Below the pieces are notes generated by a model, which did not search any database, had not been told where the DNA came from, and saw nothing but the letters and a program-made list of their open reading frames with translations. The position numbers and the translations under genes are program-made. Below, in pieces: positions 32,878 through 42,891 of a stretch of DNA of 64,000 nt; position 1 is the stretch's first letter, and the number at the start of each line of letters is the position of its first letter. The DNA is from Labyrinthula sp. Ha (Eukaryota > Sar > Bigyra > Labyrinthulida > Labyrinthulaceae): the NCBI GenBank assembly GCA_015227615.1, contig JAALGZ010000003.1, positions 558,001 through 622,000 on the forward strand. The letters are read 5' to 3'.

Positions 32878-35800
32878 CACCCCCGTCTCTCCAGAACACT
32901 TCTTTGGAACGCTGCAAAAGCTGGAGAGATCTTCGTCATGCCATCAGCCCAGTTTTCTGGCCCTGGAACGTAATCCACTCTAAGAATTCCCTGCTGCACC
33001 CATTGTTGTAACGCAAAGAATTTACTCCCTTGATGTCTTGTCATTTTTGTTGGTGCCGTACCATTGACAATGTTCACCACGGCCTTGTTGTCCGACAACA
33101 TCACCACAGGCCAAAGAGATTTGCAAAACAAGTCTTCAAGAATGTGGCCTACGCTTTTGAGCTCTCGAGCACAATCGTACGCTGCAAAGAACTCAGCTTC
33201 GCTGGATGACGTTGCTACCCACGGGAGTTTTCTTGATCGCCAATTGACCAAATTGCCATTCACAAAAAGTAAGAAACCCCCTGTACTTTTGAACTTTTTA
33301 GGATCATCAGCAAAAGCAGAGTCCGTGTAGGCAACCACTTCCCACTCATGTTGTTCCCATTTCCTGTACTTCAAACACAAATGCTTCGTCTTCATCAGGT
33401 AAGCTACAATTCGTTTCGCAGTTCTCAGGACTTCCTTCGTTCCGTCATGAAGTCTTCGAGCAATCTTGTTGACTGCAAAAGCGACATCTGGTCTAGACAA
33501 TCCTGCGATGTAGTTGAGTTCACCGAAGATCTGTTGTAGTTTTCTCACATTGGACAGTCTGATGGAATCTTCTCTCCACTTCAAGTTTAAAATCATCAGC
33601 GTGTCAAACAATCTGCTGATTTGGTGTTTGATTCCCAACTCAGTCAACATCCCGTCCTGGTGCAGTTCCAACTCTTGGTCATTGTGTGTTAACTCCAATC
33701 CCACAAACTTGTTGATCGAACTCGTACACTTCACCTTGAACGTCGCTAGTAGAAATTTCTCACACTCCTCCAAAGCACTCCAGCTTTTACTGCCAAACAG
33801 GAAATCATCAACGTAGAGAAGTAGGTAAACATCTTCTAATCGACCTTTTCCCCTTCGAACGAACAACGTCGGCGATCTCATCAATGGTTCCAGCCCGATC
33901 TTTTTGATGCTGTTCTTAAAGTGAATGTACCACACTCTTCCTGCTACCGCTAGACCGTACAAGCTCGCAGGGCATTTGTACACAAGATCCTTGTTGTCCT
34001 CTTCCCTTGCAGGATGTCCAGAGGGTAGCTCAAGAAAAACAGGATTCTCCAGGCGCCCGTTCAAGTAAGCGCTAGGGCAATCCCCTTGACGAACAAAGTA
34101 ACCCTCTGACTTCATGATGCTCAAGAACAATCTCATCTCCATGGTTCCAGCTGCAGGGCTAAAGACCTCCTCTGGCGTGTCTTGTTGAAGATCTCCCCTC
34201 GCTGCTAACCGGACCTTTAATTTTCTTTCTCCGGAAATGTTGTCCACTTTTTCGGTCAAAACTTCCACAAAGGGCAAGACTTGAACATCGCTTGGTCGAG
34301 ACACCACCTGTAGTTCTCCAATGTTCTCTAGCTTCTTGATCTCACGCAAGTAGGCCTCTTTCCAGTCTCCATTGCTTTTCACCGCTTCCTGGTAATTTCG
34401 AAACCCTCGCTGTTCACGAGCCCCCAGTGCCACCTTGTAATTGAACAGACATTTTGCCAGTGCTTTGAACACCAAAGCTCCCGACCGAAGTTTTGTCGGA
34501 AGAATGTTGTCTGTCGAAATGTCACTCCGGCTTCTCTTTTCTTCCGTCGTGATCTGGCCAACACCCTCGGTACCGCTTACTTCTTCCGCTCCTCTCTGCA
34601 AGTCTACCATTGACCCAGTGTTTTCCGTGATCTCCCATGCAACTTCTTCTTCGTCCCCTTCAACATTGACTGGTGTTACCACCTCCGTGTCTGTGACATC
34701 AACTGGATCAAACTCAAAACCGTCTGTCACTTCGTCACTCAACTGGTCAAACAAACACTGATCAATCTTTGGCTGCTTTGCTAGAAATGACGTTTCATCA
34801 CAAAAGAAGGTTGCTGTGTTGAAGATTCTACCATTGTCTTCACGTTGCACAATGTACCCAACTGAGTCTTCTGCGTACCCTAGGAAGCGAACGGGTACTC
34901 CTGTCTTGTCTAACTTCCGTCTGGCTTCTCGTGCAACATGGGCGTAGCCTCGCACACCAAAGACACGAAGTCGCTTCAGATCTGGCTTCTGCTGGAACAG
35001 CACTTCCCAAGGACTGATCGATTTCGTACCATGCGTCAAGTTGTGCGCAAACACTGCCGCCTTTCTGGCAAAAGTCCAGAATCCCAAATTCATTTCAGCT
35101 TGAAACAAAAGACTGCGCAAGTTTTCCAAAACAATCCTGTTGTTGTTTTCCGCGCGACCATTTAACTCGTGCACGTAAGGCACAGATGTTTCATGTGTAA
35201 GTCCATTCTTGTCGCAAAAATCGTCAAACCTCTTGTTACAGAACTCGGTACCGTTGTCCGTACGAATCAGTCGCAGCTGTCCTGGGAACATCCTTCCCAA
35301 TTTCAGCAAAAGGCCAGAAAGCAGATCTGGGACTTCCGACTTTTGAGTGAAAGGTAAAAACCAAAGGAACCCACTCCTGGCGTCTCCAACAACCAATGCA
35401 CCTCTTTCCCGATCCACTGACAATTTGTAAGGTCCCACACAGTCAGCTACTAAAAGTTCTAGAAGTTGACGCTTTGCTGGTGACTTCTTCTTACTCACCG
35501 GGGTTCGGTGCATCTTTCCTACCATGCATCCGGTACAAACAGATTTTTCCACCGAACCAGTCAACTCTTCCACACCTTTCAGCGTATTTTCTAGGCGACT
35601 CTGTCCACAGTGATTGAGGCGACAGTGCCACACATGAGCCGACAACATGGAAACCTTTGGAACACGAGTTGTTTTCACTTTCACAGGAAACAAGTCCCCA
35701 TTCAACGTTGCCTTGTACAAGATCGAAGTTCCTTGTCGAATTTCTGCAGACGTTTCAGAGAACATGACACTCAGCCCTTTCCTCACCAAAGCAGAAACAG

Positions 35801-36197
35801 ACAGCAAATTCTGAGCAGCTGGCCAGAAAGCAACATCGTTCAGTCTAACTTGTAGTCCATTTTCTAGCTGCAATTCCACAGTTCCTACTTGATCGTAAGA
35901 CACAAAACCATTGGCAGTCAACACTGTTTCCGGTTCTACCTTCTCAATCTTCGTGAACAATGCTAGACTTCCACACACATGGTTAGTCGATCCAGAATCT
36001 AGGAAGAAACTCCCAGAACCATCACTCACTTTACCACACATCCATGATTGTTGTTTTCGCTTCTCCCCTGATGCTTCTTTGTCTGGTGTGTTGTTCAAAG
36101 GACACTCACGTCTGAAATGGCCCAGTTTCTTACACTTGTGGCACCTGGGCTTTGACTTGTCCACTGGCTTCTTTTTTGTTTTCCTTGACAACAACAC
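32805..36197 (-). CDS. Copia pol region (protease, integrase, RT, RNase H)
   Basis: A long frame of 1130 codons inside the young copia element. Domains in order: a zinc knuckle (CHKCKKLGHFRREC), an aspartic protease (FLDSGSTNH), an integrase with zinc-binding CTGCMVGK and core motifs around LLVADCVGP and RTDNGTEF, then reverse transcriptase with YVDDFLFG, and RNase H with YTDSAFADD and SSSEAEFFAAYD. This order, with integrase before RT, defines the Ty1/copia (Pseudoviridae) branch. The frame ends in the 3' LTR. Expression in this family is as a polyprotein, or by frameshifting from gag. Confidence 0.95.
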   Translation of the reverse strand: MLLSRKTKKKPVDKSKPRCHKCKKLGHFRRECPLNNTPDKEASGEKRKQQSWMCGKVSDGSGSFFLDSGSTNHVCGSLALFTKIEKVEPETVLTANGFVSYDQVGTVELQLENGLQVRLNDVAFWPAAQNLLSVSALVRKGLSVMFSETSAEIRQGTSILYKATLNGDLFPVKVKTTRVPKVSMLSAHVWHCRLNHCGQSRLENTLKGVEELTGSVEKSVCTGCMVGKMHRTPVSKKKSPAKRQLLELLVADCVGPYKLSVDRERGALVVGDARSGFLWFLPFTQKSEVPDLLSGLLLKLGRMFPGQLRLIRTDNGTEFCNKRFDDFCDKNGLTHETSVPYVHELNGRAENNNRIVLENLRSLLFQAEMNLGFWTFARKAAVFAHNLTHGTKSISPWEVLFQQKPDLKRLRVFGVRGYAHVAREARRKLDKTGVPVRFLGYAEDSVGYIVQREDNGRIFNTATFFCDETSFLAKQPKIDQCLFDQLSDEVTDGFEFDPVDVTDTEVVTPVNVEGDEEEVAWEITENTGSMVDLQRGAEEVSGTEGVGQITTEEKRSRSDISTDNILPTKLRSGALVFKALAKCLFNYKVALGAREQRGFRNYQEAVKSNGDWKEAYLREIKKLENIGELQVVSRPSDVQVLPFVEVLTEKVDNISGERKLKVRLAARGDLQQDTPEEVFSPAAGTMEMRLFLSIMKSEGYFVRQGDCPSAYLNGRLENPVFLELPSGHPAREEDNKDLVYKCPASLYGLAVAGRVWYIHFKNSIKKIGLEPLMRSPTLFVRRGKGRLEDVYLLLYVDDFLFGSKSWSALEECEKFLLATFKVKCTSSINKFVGLELTHNDQELELHQDGMLTELGIKHQISRLFDTLMILNLKWREDSIRLSNVRKLQQIFGELNYIAGLSRPDVAFAVNKIARRLHDGTKEVLRTAKRIVAYLMKTKHLCLKYRKWEQHEWEVVAYTDSAFADDPKKFKSTGGFLLFVNGNLVNWRSRKLPWVATSSSEAEFFAAYDCARELKSVGHILEDLFCKSLWPVVMLSDNKAVVNIVNGTAPTKMTRHQGSKFFALQQWVQQGILRVDYVPGPENWADGMTKISPAFAAFQRSVLERRGCVETKRGNGPEKLLGETVRGNSSG

Positions 36198-36203
36198 CTT
36201 TTG

Positions 36204-36839
36204 TTACTGCCTTTCTTTCTTGAGCTGCTTTCGACTTGCGTCGAACAACCCTGTGTCGATCAAGTAGTTGAGAACACCATCGTAGGAATGAATCCAGACA
36301 TCCTGTTCATCATTTTCAGCATTTTCCACATGCTCTTTCAAACCATGCGTGATGGGAGCTAGTGATCGTGGTAGTTTTTCCAAAAATTGCATTGACAAAG
36401 CCTTGTCACTGAAAACCCCATCCAAACTACGTAGCTGTGCCACCAGTGCCTGGTACGTTGTCATGAAGGTAAAGTAATCGTGTTGAAAAGTCAATTTTGC
36501 TAAATCCGCACGAATCCTCGTCTTTTGACTCAAAATTGAACCAACAAACATTTTTCTCACACGCTCAAACATTTGATCTGCCGATTCCAGATGTCTCACG
36601 GCTACAGACAACTCCGATTCCAAGCTTAAAATCATGTTACGTTTGCAGATTGCTCTTTTCTTTGCTCGAGTTTCTTCCGTGTCACCTTCCTTGAGGAGAA
36701 TTTCCGCCCCACTACTTACATGGTCCCACAAACTCAGAGCTTCAAAATGAAACTGGAGCTGCGACATCCATTCGTAAATGTCGCCTCCTGCTGCCAGGTT
36801 TTTAAACTTCGGTAATCTACTCTCATTTCCACTCGCCAT
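36204..36839 (-). CDS. Copia gag-like protein
   Basis: A 211-residue frame that starts 36 nt inside the 5' LTR (MASGNESRLPKFKN). It carries the copia gag core: WMSQLQFHFEALSLWDHV, ...RAICKRNMILSLESELSVAV... and FMTTYQALVAQLRSLDG, typical of UBN2-type gag domains. The zinc knuckle lies in the adjoining pol frame. In this family gag-to-pol expression commonly uses one polyprotein or programmed frameshifting. Confidence 0.88.
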   Translation of the reverse strand: MASGNESRLPKFKNLAAGGDIYEWMSQLQFHFEALSLWDHVSSGAEILLKEGDTEETRAKKRAICKRNMILSLESELSVAVRHLESADQMFERVRKMFVGSILSQKTRIRADLAKLTFQHDYFTFMTTYQALVAQLRSLDGVFSDKALSMQFLEKLPRSLAPITHGLKEHVENAENDEQDVWIHSYDGVLNYLIDTGLFDASRKQLKKERQ

Positions 36840-36875
36840 GCTCAGTTTTTTTTATTTTTGTTTAGGCTCTTAACC

Positions 36876-37097
36876 TGTTCCACGAATAGGCGAGTTGAGA
36901 ATTATATTCTTTTTTTATTAATTAATTAATTATTCCGTCCGAGAAGTTTCTCCGAGCAGTTTCCCCGAACCGTTTCCCCGAGCAGTTAACCCGAGCTGTT
37001 TCCCCGAACAGTTTCCCCGAGAAGTTTCTCCGGGCCGTTTCCCCGAACAGTTTCCCCGAGAAGTTTCTCCGGGCCGTTTCCTCTCTTGGTTTCAACA
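36876..37097 (-). repeat. 5' LTR of the young copia element
   Basis: 222 bp; same ends as the left copy but with ten units of the 13-bp array (36946-37075), which accounts for the 39-bp length difference. Transcription of the element should start in this copy. Confidence 0.95.
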
Positions 37098-37104
37098 ACA
37101 GGCT

Positions 37105-37800
37105 TTAATTATGATCAAGGTTAGCTCTATGGGATTTAGTACCAGTCTCTAGGGTGTTCACTAAGAAAAATATCTCATAATTGACTTCATCGTGTAAACT
37201 GGTCTCGAATTTATTGTGGAAAGGTGTATTGTCCAGAATGATTAACTGAACGCTCTTTTTCAAGTCCCCTTTCTTGCGTTGCACGAATGACGGACACAAT
37301 CCAAGCATCATGATCTTCTTTCTTTACAGATCCAAGACGAGTGGTAAACTTGATTGCCCCAACATCTTCATTGATGACACCCAAAATTTCAAAGTTTGCT
37401 CCTCTTGAATTTTTTCTTTTGCCAGTAGCTCTATAACCTTGTGGTATTCATCCTCGGGATATGGAACAAAACAGACTGTAATTTGTTTCATCAACAAATA
37501 TGATGCCTCTCCTCAAACTATTTAATCCTGTAATTTCATGGACGTAAGCATACCACTCTACCTTGTTGAACACTGAGTATGCAAATATCGGTCCATGAAA
37601 CACATTTTTTCCCGTGTAGCACATGAAATGCTCTAATGATTGTAGCTACATTTACATCAAGATCATATTTCGCAATCAATTTCGTTCTCACCGTTGCGAA
37701 TGTAACCATTACGTTCAATTCCAGTTGTTCCTAAAGGAAGTCTAGGTGAATTTTAGTTAAAACTGTTACTTTAGGGCATACCCATCTTTCCTTGACGGGC
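37105..37800 (-). mobile_element. Broken Tc1/mariner-like (IS630 group, DDE_3) transposon
   Basis: On the minus strand, reading from ~37800: an N-terminal helix-turn-helix region (VTFATVRTKLIAKYDLDVNV followed by TIIRAFHVL), then, in other frames, the DDE core with FVDETNYSLF, GYRATGKRKNSRGANFEILG and IKFTTRLGS, and finally QLIILDNTPFHNKF, which supplies the second catalytic Asp. The pieces lie in at least two frames with several stops, so the gene is dead. The coding pieces stop at the right edge of the young copia element, which suggests that the copia element inserted into this transposon; the part at 32431-32649 may be the missing end. Confidence 0.75.
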
Positions 37801-38300
37801 GTCCCAGCTTCATCTACATGAGTGCTCTTGTACTAAATTGTTTCTGTACAGATACTGGTACCCGGAATGTAGATAGCTGTTATCCAGTCTCCACCTTTTT
37901 CCTCCAAATTTAATAACGTTTTTCGGCTATTTGTAGATTCGGTTAACATATTTTCATTTTTTTTGCAAGAGAGCGGGGACTGTGCCTTTTCCCCACTTAG
38001 TAGAAATTTTTGACCGAAGATTAAACAGTTGATTAAATGTGTTTGACAGTTGTGTCCTGTACGGTAGAAAATAGTGGAAAAATTTTAAGAGTGACTGTCA
38101 GGAGGACTTCCAGGTTCTTTTCGGGTATTCTTGCCTAATTCCATACCTCCTTTTGTTGCAAGAAAGGCTTCGCTTTCATACTCCAAGCACCAAATTGCTT
38201 TTTCTTACCCAGTTTCCAAGGCTCGTTGCTATACATGGTTTTATCTGTAAACTATTTTTCTCTTCTTATTATTTTTTAACTTTGCGGCTGCTAACCTAGT

Positions 38301-38387
38301 ACTTGAATGGTATGTAAAGTATGCTTACAAGCTAAATATAGTCTACTGTTAGATTTATTACTGATTTCAAGTATATTATAACATTTG
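38301..38387 (-). repeat. LTR remnant of the old copia element (right copy)
   Basis: A diverged partner of 28187-28275 in the same orientation, sharing AGTCTACTGT and TATATTATAA. If it is the 5' LTR, the old copia element originally spanned this point and has since been split by the Tc1-like and young copia insertions. Confidence 0.5.
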
Positions 38388-39381
38388 TATTACCAAACTA
38401 AAGAAAAATAGTGTATGAGAGAAATTAAAAGGTGGAATTTAGATACATAGTACTCATTAAGTGCAGTTTAAGTTTGACGCACAAAGATATTAGGGGATGC
38501 AAAAAGGTCTATCATGACATTTACAATAGTCGAAAACCATGAAAGAAAAATATATCCCATGTTGAAATTGTGTAGATAATGAAAACCTTGCAATAAAAGC
38601 TAAATATCGTAATCTTTGTTAATTGTAAAACGCTGCAAAATATTCTTAGTTGTTTTTAAAAGGAGAATTAATGAAACAATGGATCTATTAACCAAAAAGC
38701 TAGAACAGAATTAACAAATGAGACCGAAAATGACAACAACAAGAACAATGAGATATAAGATAGAAATATGAACTGGAGAAACGACAAAGAATAGCCCAGT
38801 GGTTTGTGATCAAACTAGACGAATGGCACTGAGAGGAAATTAAAACTTAATGATCAGGATTCTTTTTTCGATGTTTAAAATTGCTTTAACCCGAGACCTG
38901 TACAGTGCAGAAAGGAAACATTAAGCAACTAGAAATTTTCGAGCAAAACTTATTAAAAAACGCCAAAGATGAGCAAGCGATAGCCAATTTGGCAAAAAAT
39001 CAATAAGCAAATAACTTAAAATCACTGAGCTTCTTTCAGCAAATGAAATGGTGCTAAAATTCGTGTACAGTCTCCGTGAATATACTCTCTAGGTAGGTAG
39101 AACTAAGACCAGACTAAATATTGTGCTTTATTTTAGGGAATGAAAACATCTGCACACAATTGATTCAAGAGGTATTTTTATGCTTTTATTATATATATGA
39201 GAGGAATATATCGATAGTTAATAGTTAGCATAGAACGAGTCAGCTCATATATGTTTGCTCAGTAAGGAGGTAAAGTGGTCAAATTACTGAAAGAAGAATG
39301 AGTTTCAATATAACAGTTTTGAACAAACAGGATTAAATGTACCCGGTCCTCATTTAGAAGGAAAGAGGGAATCGTTTTTTA
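38388..39381. other. Gene-free interval between transposons
   Basis: AT-rich DNA with no open frame of note, no gene relic I can identify and no clear repeat apart from the flanking elements. Confidence 0.45.
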
Positions 39382-39589
39382 GAGGCTAGCCTTTAGGAGG
39401 CCACTCTTCCATTAAGAGACCACCCGATTTTTGGGCCACATGAACCCGAATTTGTGAAAGAAAAAGCAAAACAAGAAAAAACAAATGGACACAAAGTAAA
39501 CCAAAACAGGAGAACTAGACCTCCAACAACACAGCCAAACGGTTCCAAATGATGAATGAACCGTATTAAGAGGTTCCACACCAGAAGCT

Positions 39590-40147
39590 ATGTTTGAACC
39601 GCTTCAGACCTTTGCTGCAAACAGATTTAGATGGAAAAGAACCTCATCACATAGGTTTTCTGAGGAAGACACCAAAAGAATCTTTGGTTTTAACAACAGA
39701 ATGCTAAGAAGATGCCATGTTCAATGCCTTTCTTCACCTACTTACACTTTTGAGTTAAAAATTAAGTTTGATCTAAGCCTAGCAAAGTACATCTTCCAAA
39801 TTAAGAACCTTAAACATTCAGGACATGAAGTTAAGTTGGATCCAGATGAAAGAAGGTTCCGATCTGATCTAAAAGAAAATCAATTAAAAATGTTAAGGTA
39901 CTTAGGTTTAGTTGACACCAGTTTGGCCAGTGCTGAAGTTGCATTGCATCGTGAGTTTCCAGATGTGCACTTCGACATATCTTTAGTTCAACATGAAGTA
40001 AGAAGATTAAAAACTGAAGGAAGAAACTCTGAAGACACAAACGTCAAGATTTTAATGAAGAGTGGTCAACAGTTTTTAGCAAAAGAAGAAAGATTTGAAA
40101 TGTACTTTGCTAATAAAGAAAACGGAAGACCAACACTAAAGGATTAA
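39590..40147 (+). pseudogene. MULE transposase, N-terminal piece
   Basis: 185 codons from ATG 39590. It resembles the FAR1/FLYWCH-like N-terminal region of Mutator transposases (NNRMLRRCHVQCLSSPTYTF...YIFQIKNLKHSGHE has the C...C...H spacing of such fingers), followed by a helical segment (VALHREFPDVHFDISLVQHE). It ends in TAA just before the catalytic core, which lies downstream with stops. Assignment rests mainly on position relative to the core and the SWIM finger. Confidence 0.6.
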
Positions 40148-40149
40148 GT

Positions 40150-41413
40150 TTTTAAACTAAATTACAAAAAGAATTAGTTGATCTGTACTCTGACTCAGTA
40201 CAGATCGACACAACTCACGGCCTCTCTAAGTAAATCTTTATGTCGATGTTTCCTATGGGTTTTGGCTGTTTCATGAAGACAGTCAACTTCGGTTGGAGTC
40301 TAATGCAAATCGAGAATAATGTGGATGTGACAAGAGGCCTCACAGGCCTTGAACTGAAGAAGATGAAGGCGATCATGTCTGATGGGTCACTAGCTCTGGC
40401 GAAGTCAGCCTAAGATCTTGGAGCGGTCCAGGTTCGCTGTTCGAAACACTTTTTATCTTTATTTGCATCTGTGCCTAAAGGAATTTTCGGGGGCTGATTT
40501 TTAAAGCTTCGTGGATTCTTTTAACACCTTGGTGCGTGAAGATTTAGTTATTAAGAGTCAATTTGATGAGGAGATGTATAATGTCATGAGTAAGTTTCAA
40601 GACCATGAGCAGCAAACATTCCTAAAATATATTATAGAAAGCAAACGATCTATGTACTGGATTTTTGTTAAGAAAAGCCTGACCTTTGGACATGCTTCAA
40701 CCCAACGTGTTGAAGTATTCCACGCTAAGTTCAAAGGAAAAGATAAGCTCTCCTTGAAGCAAAAGGGATGGACCATTGACCAACTTGTCTCCTACCATGA
40801 CAAACAAGTTGAAGACTACACCAGGTCCACCTTAGAGAAAATAAAAAAACTTGTCATTGATGGATATGATGTTGCAGAGGATGTTTGTGAAATGTTGACA
40901 GTGGAGTTGAAGAAGGTCCATGACTGCTTCATCTCATAGGATCGCGGGAAGAAAACCTATTTGGTAGCGGAGAAGGTAAACCGTGACTCAAGAATTTTTT
41001 AGTTGGCCATTGAAAGAGTTGATGACATCATAATTCCACGTTGCACATGCGCTTGCTGGACGAACTTCAACCTCCCATGCAGGCATTTCGCTCGTGTTTG
41101 CATTAAGTTGGAAGTCCAATATATTCAGAAGATGCATTTAATTCCCTGGTGGTGTTTTGACAACCATTCGTTGTTCATTGTAGAAATGAAAGAGTTGGGA
41201 AGAGCTGAGTCAGCAGAAGATAATGCCTTGAATTTCAATGTTAAGGTGCCTGGCTTCAAGGAGCTTTTAATCCCCCAAAAAAAGCAAGGTGTTAGGTATT
41301 CCAGGTTGCAATCCGCGCGCAAGACACTACATCAAGAAGCTCAGCATAGTACTGACGAACGATGGGGAAAGGCGTACGCTACTCTCATACGGATGACAAA
41401 AGCCTTGAGATAG
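40150..41413 (+). pseudogene. MULE transposase, catalytic core and SWIM finger, broken
   Basis: The core begins near 40170 (LVDLYSDSVQIDTTHGLSK) and is interrupted by stops and at least one frame change before 40511. From 40511 to 40939 a helical region (MYWIFVKKSLTFGHASTQRV...VEVFHAKFKG) matches the part of MULE proteins between the last catalytic residue and the SWIM finger. The finger itself (41003-41413) reads CTCACWTNFNLPCRHFARV, the CxCx(n)CxH pattern. A stop separates these last two pieces. Confidence 0.8.
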
Positions 41414-42112
41414 AAAGCCGATGGGAACTTTTCCGATGTGGACATGTCCCTTCCCCAGCACTCTGGGTGGACGATCCTGTTTCAAAGGAAAAGAAAGTAG
41501 AGGAGGAAAGGGACTGCTGTCAGGAGTCAGAGTAGACTCAACGTTACTAGCTAAGTAGATTTTCTAATAATAATCGTCTATTTATGTCTTACTTCGGGAG
41601 TTTTTCGAACGTATTTACGTCCCTAGCCCTCAGTATGTTTCCTTGTCTGAGCAATAACTTTCACTGTCGCAAAGTTTTCTAAGCATACTCGCTCCCCTAA
41701 CCCAACCCTCATGCTTTTTTTATTCTACAATAAAAAACAGAAATAGTAAATACCTTGTTGGGTTTTAAATATTTTCATTAGGATCTTTCATTGTTGTTTC
41801 TTTCTTATACATTGCCAACGGTTAGTTTTTCTCCGAAAAGGCTAACTCTTGCCACGCCACGCTTCCCCATACATAAAATTCTTTTCAGCGAGAGTAACTG
41901 TTTGTTTCTGTGCTTCATATATATTCATCCTTTATTGTCCCTGTAAATAGTTCTAAAGCGAGTGTACTACTTTTACCTAAGTAGATAATACAATTACCTA
42001 AGTTTTTTATATTGTTTTGACTGGTTTTTGTATTGTGTTTTTTGGGTAATTTGATCCTCCAAAAAGATAATTCAGCCAATCAAGTTAAAGTGGCCTTTGG
42101 AAGGCCAGCCTC

Positions 42113-42891
42113 GATAAAAGTTATTCCAGGAAAGAGCGCTCAAGAAGAACGGGGTACATCCAGTATAAAGATAGGCAAAATTTTAAAGTTATATTATTCG
42201 GATATATATGGAAGAAATATAGACAAAAACTATATATATTGCGATTAGTATCAAGCTATTTCCGTGAAAAGCATTCCGCTGGAGCACAATATCTACTCAA
42301 CTAAAGTAGACAACATAAAAAGCGGACATCTCCATGGAACCTATAGGAGCCAACGGAAAAGGAGCTGGGACACTTGTTTTTACATAAGAAACTGCGCAAT
42401 AGTAGTTCAATATGTGTTCTTAGCTACCTGCAAGCTCAAACCTTTCAGCTTGTATATGTTATTGAAAAAGATAAAATATTCTTCTTCCCCATATGGAAAG
42501 AATAGCGATTTTTCCTCCATGAAATCCTCATAGGCATTCAGTATTATCGCTGGGCTATTTTCCCTAAGGTTTGCCACACTCATATATTCAAGCTCTCTGT
42601 TACCTCAGCACATGCAACTTGGATAAATATAAGTGCAAAAGCCTAGCACATCATGTTTCACGTCGATCCTCCAAATCAAAAAGCGAAAAATTCAGTTGAA
42701 AATAATTAGAATATACAATTGTGTAATTTTTACCTTGTGGAGACACTCATTATAGCTCAAACTAAGGCTTTAGATACAACCATGTCATTTCTGAGGAAGT
42801 TTGTTTTCCACGAAGGGCAAAACTTCCCTGAAAACTACGGGGTGGCATTACTGTAGTATATTTTCAAAACTACTCTGTTAGCCTCGGTTTG
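42113..42891. other. Interval upstream of SNRNP40
   Basis: No gene recognised. A 24-codon frame, ATG 42782 to TAG 42856 (MSFLRKFVFHEGQNFPENYG), lies just before the SNRNP40 start and could be an upstream ORF in its leader, but nothing shows that it is translated. Confidence 0.35.

Larger units (their letters stand above)
32695..37097 (-). mobile_element. Young Ty1/copia LTR retrotransposon, looks whole
   Basis: A 4403-bp element bounded by LTRs at 32695-32877 and 36876-37097, both TG...CA, and flanked by a perfect 5-bp target duplication ACAGG (32690-32694 and 37098-37102). The coding strand is minus. Internal parts are gag and pol frames; a purine-rich tract (GAGAGACGGGGGTG on the minus strand) sits next to the left LTR, and GGTTAAGAGCC, reminiscent of the internal initiator-Met tRNA sites used by copia elements, sits next to the right LTR. 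The LTRs differ by three copies of a 13-bp repeat and about one base, so the insertion is recent. I see no obvious breaks. GC content is visibly higher than that of the surrounding DNA. Confidence 0.95.
39382..42112 (+). mobile_element. Broken Mutator-like (MULE) DNA transposon
   Basis: Contains a plus-strand MULE transposase in pieces: an N-terminal domain (39590-40147), a decayed catalytic core (~40150-40490, with VQIDTTHGLSK and the later MSDGSLALAKSA...RCSKHF as in MULE cores), a helical region (40511-40939) and a SWIM zinc finger (41003-41413). Possible terminal inverted repeats: GAGGCTAGCCTTTAGGAGGC (39382 on) matches the reverse complement of 42089-42112 (…GGAAGGCCAGCCTC) with a few mismatches. 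No target duplication was seen. Stops and frame changes between the pieces mean the transposase is not functional. Confidence 0.75.

Noticed and set aside
34441-36267. Several plus-strand frames of 60-118 codons inside the copia element
   Set aside because: Shadows of the gag and pol frames on the minus strand.
42782-42856. 24-codon frame MSFLRKFVFHEGQNFPENYG... before SNRNP40
   Set aside because: Could be an upstream ORF or lost exon, but no splice sites of the usual size join it to SNRNP40 and the SNRNP40 start is normal.
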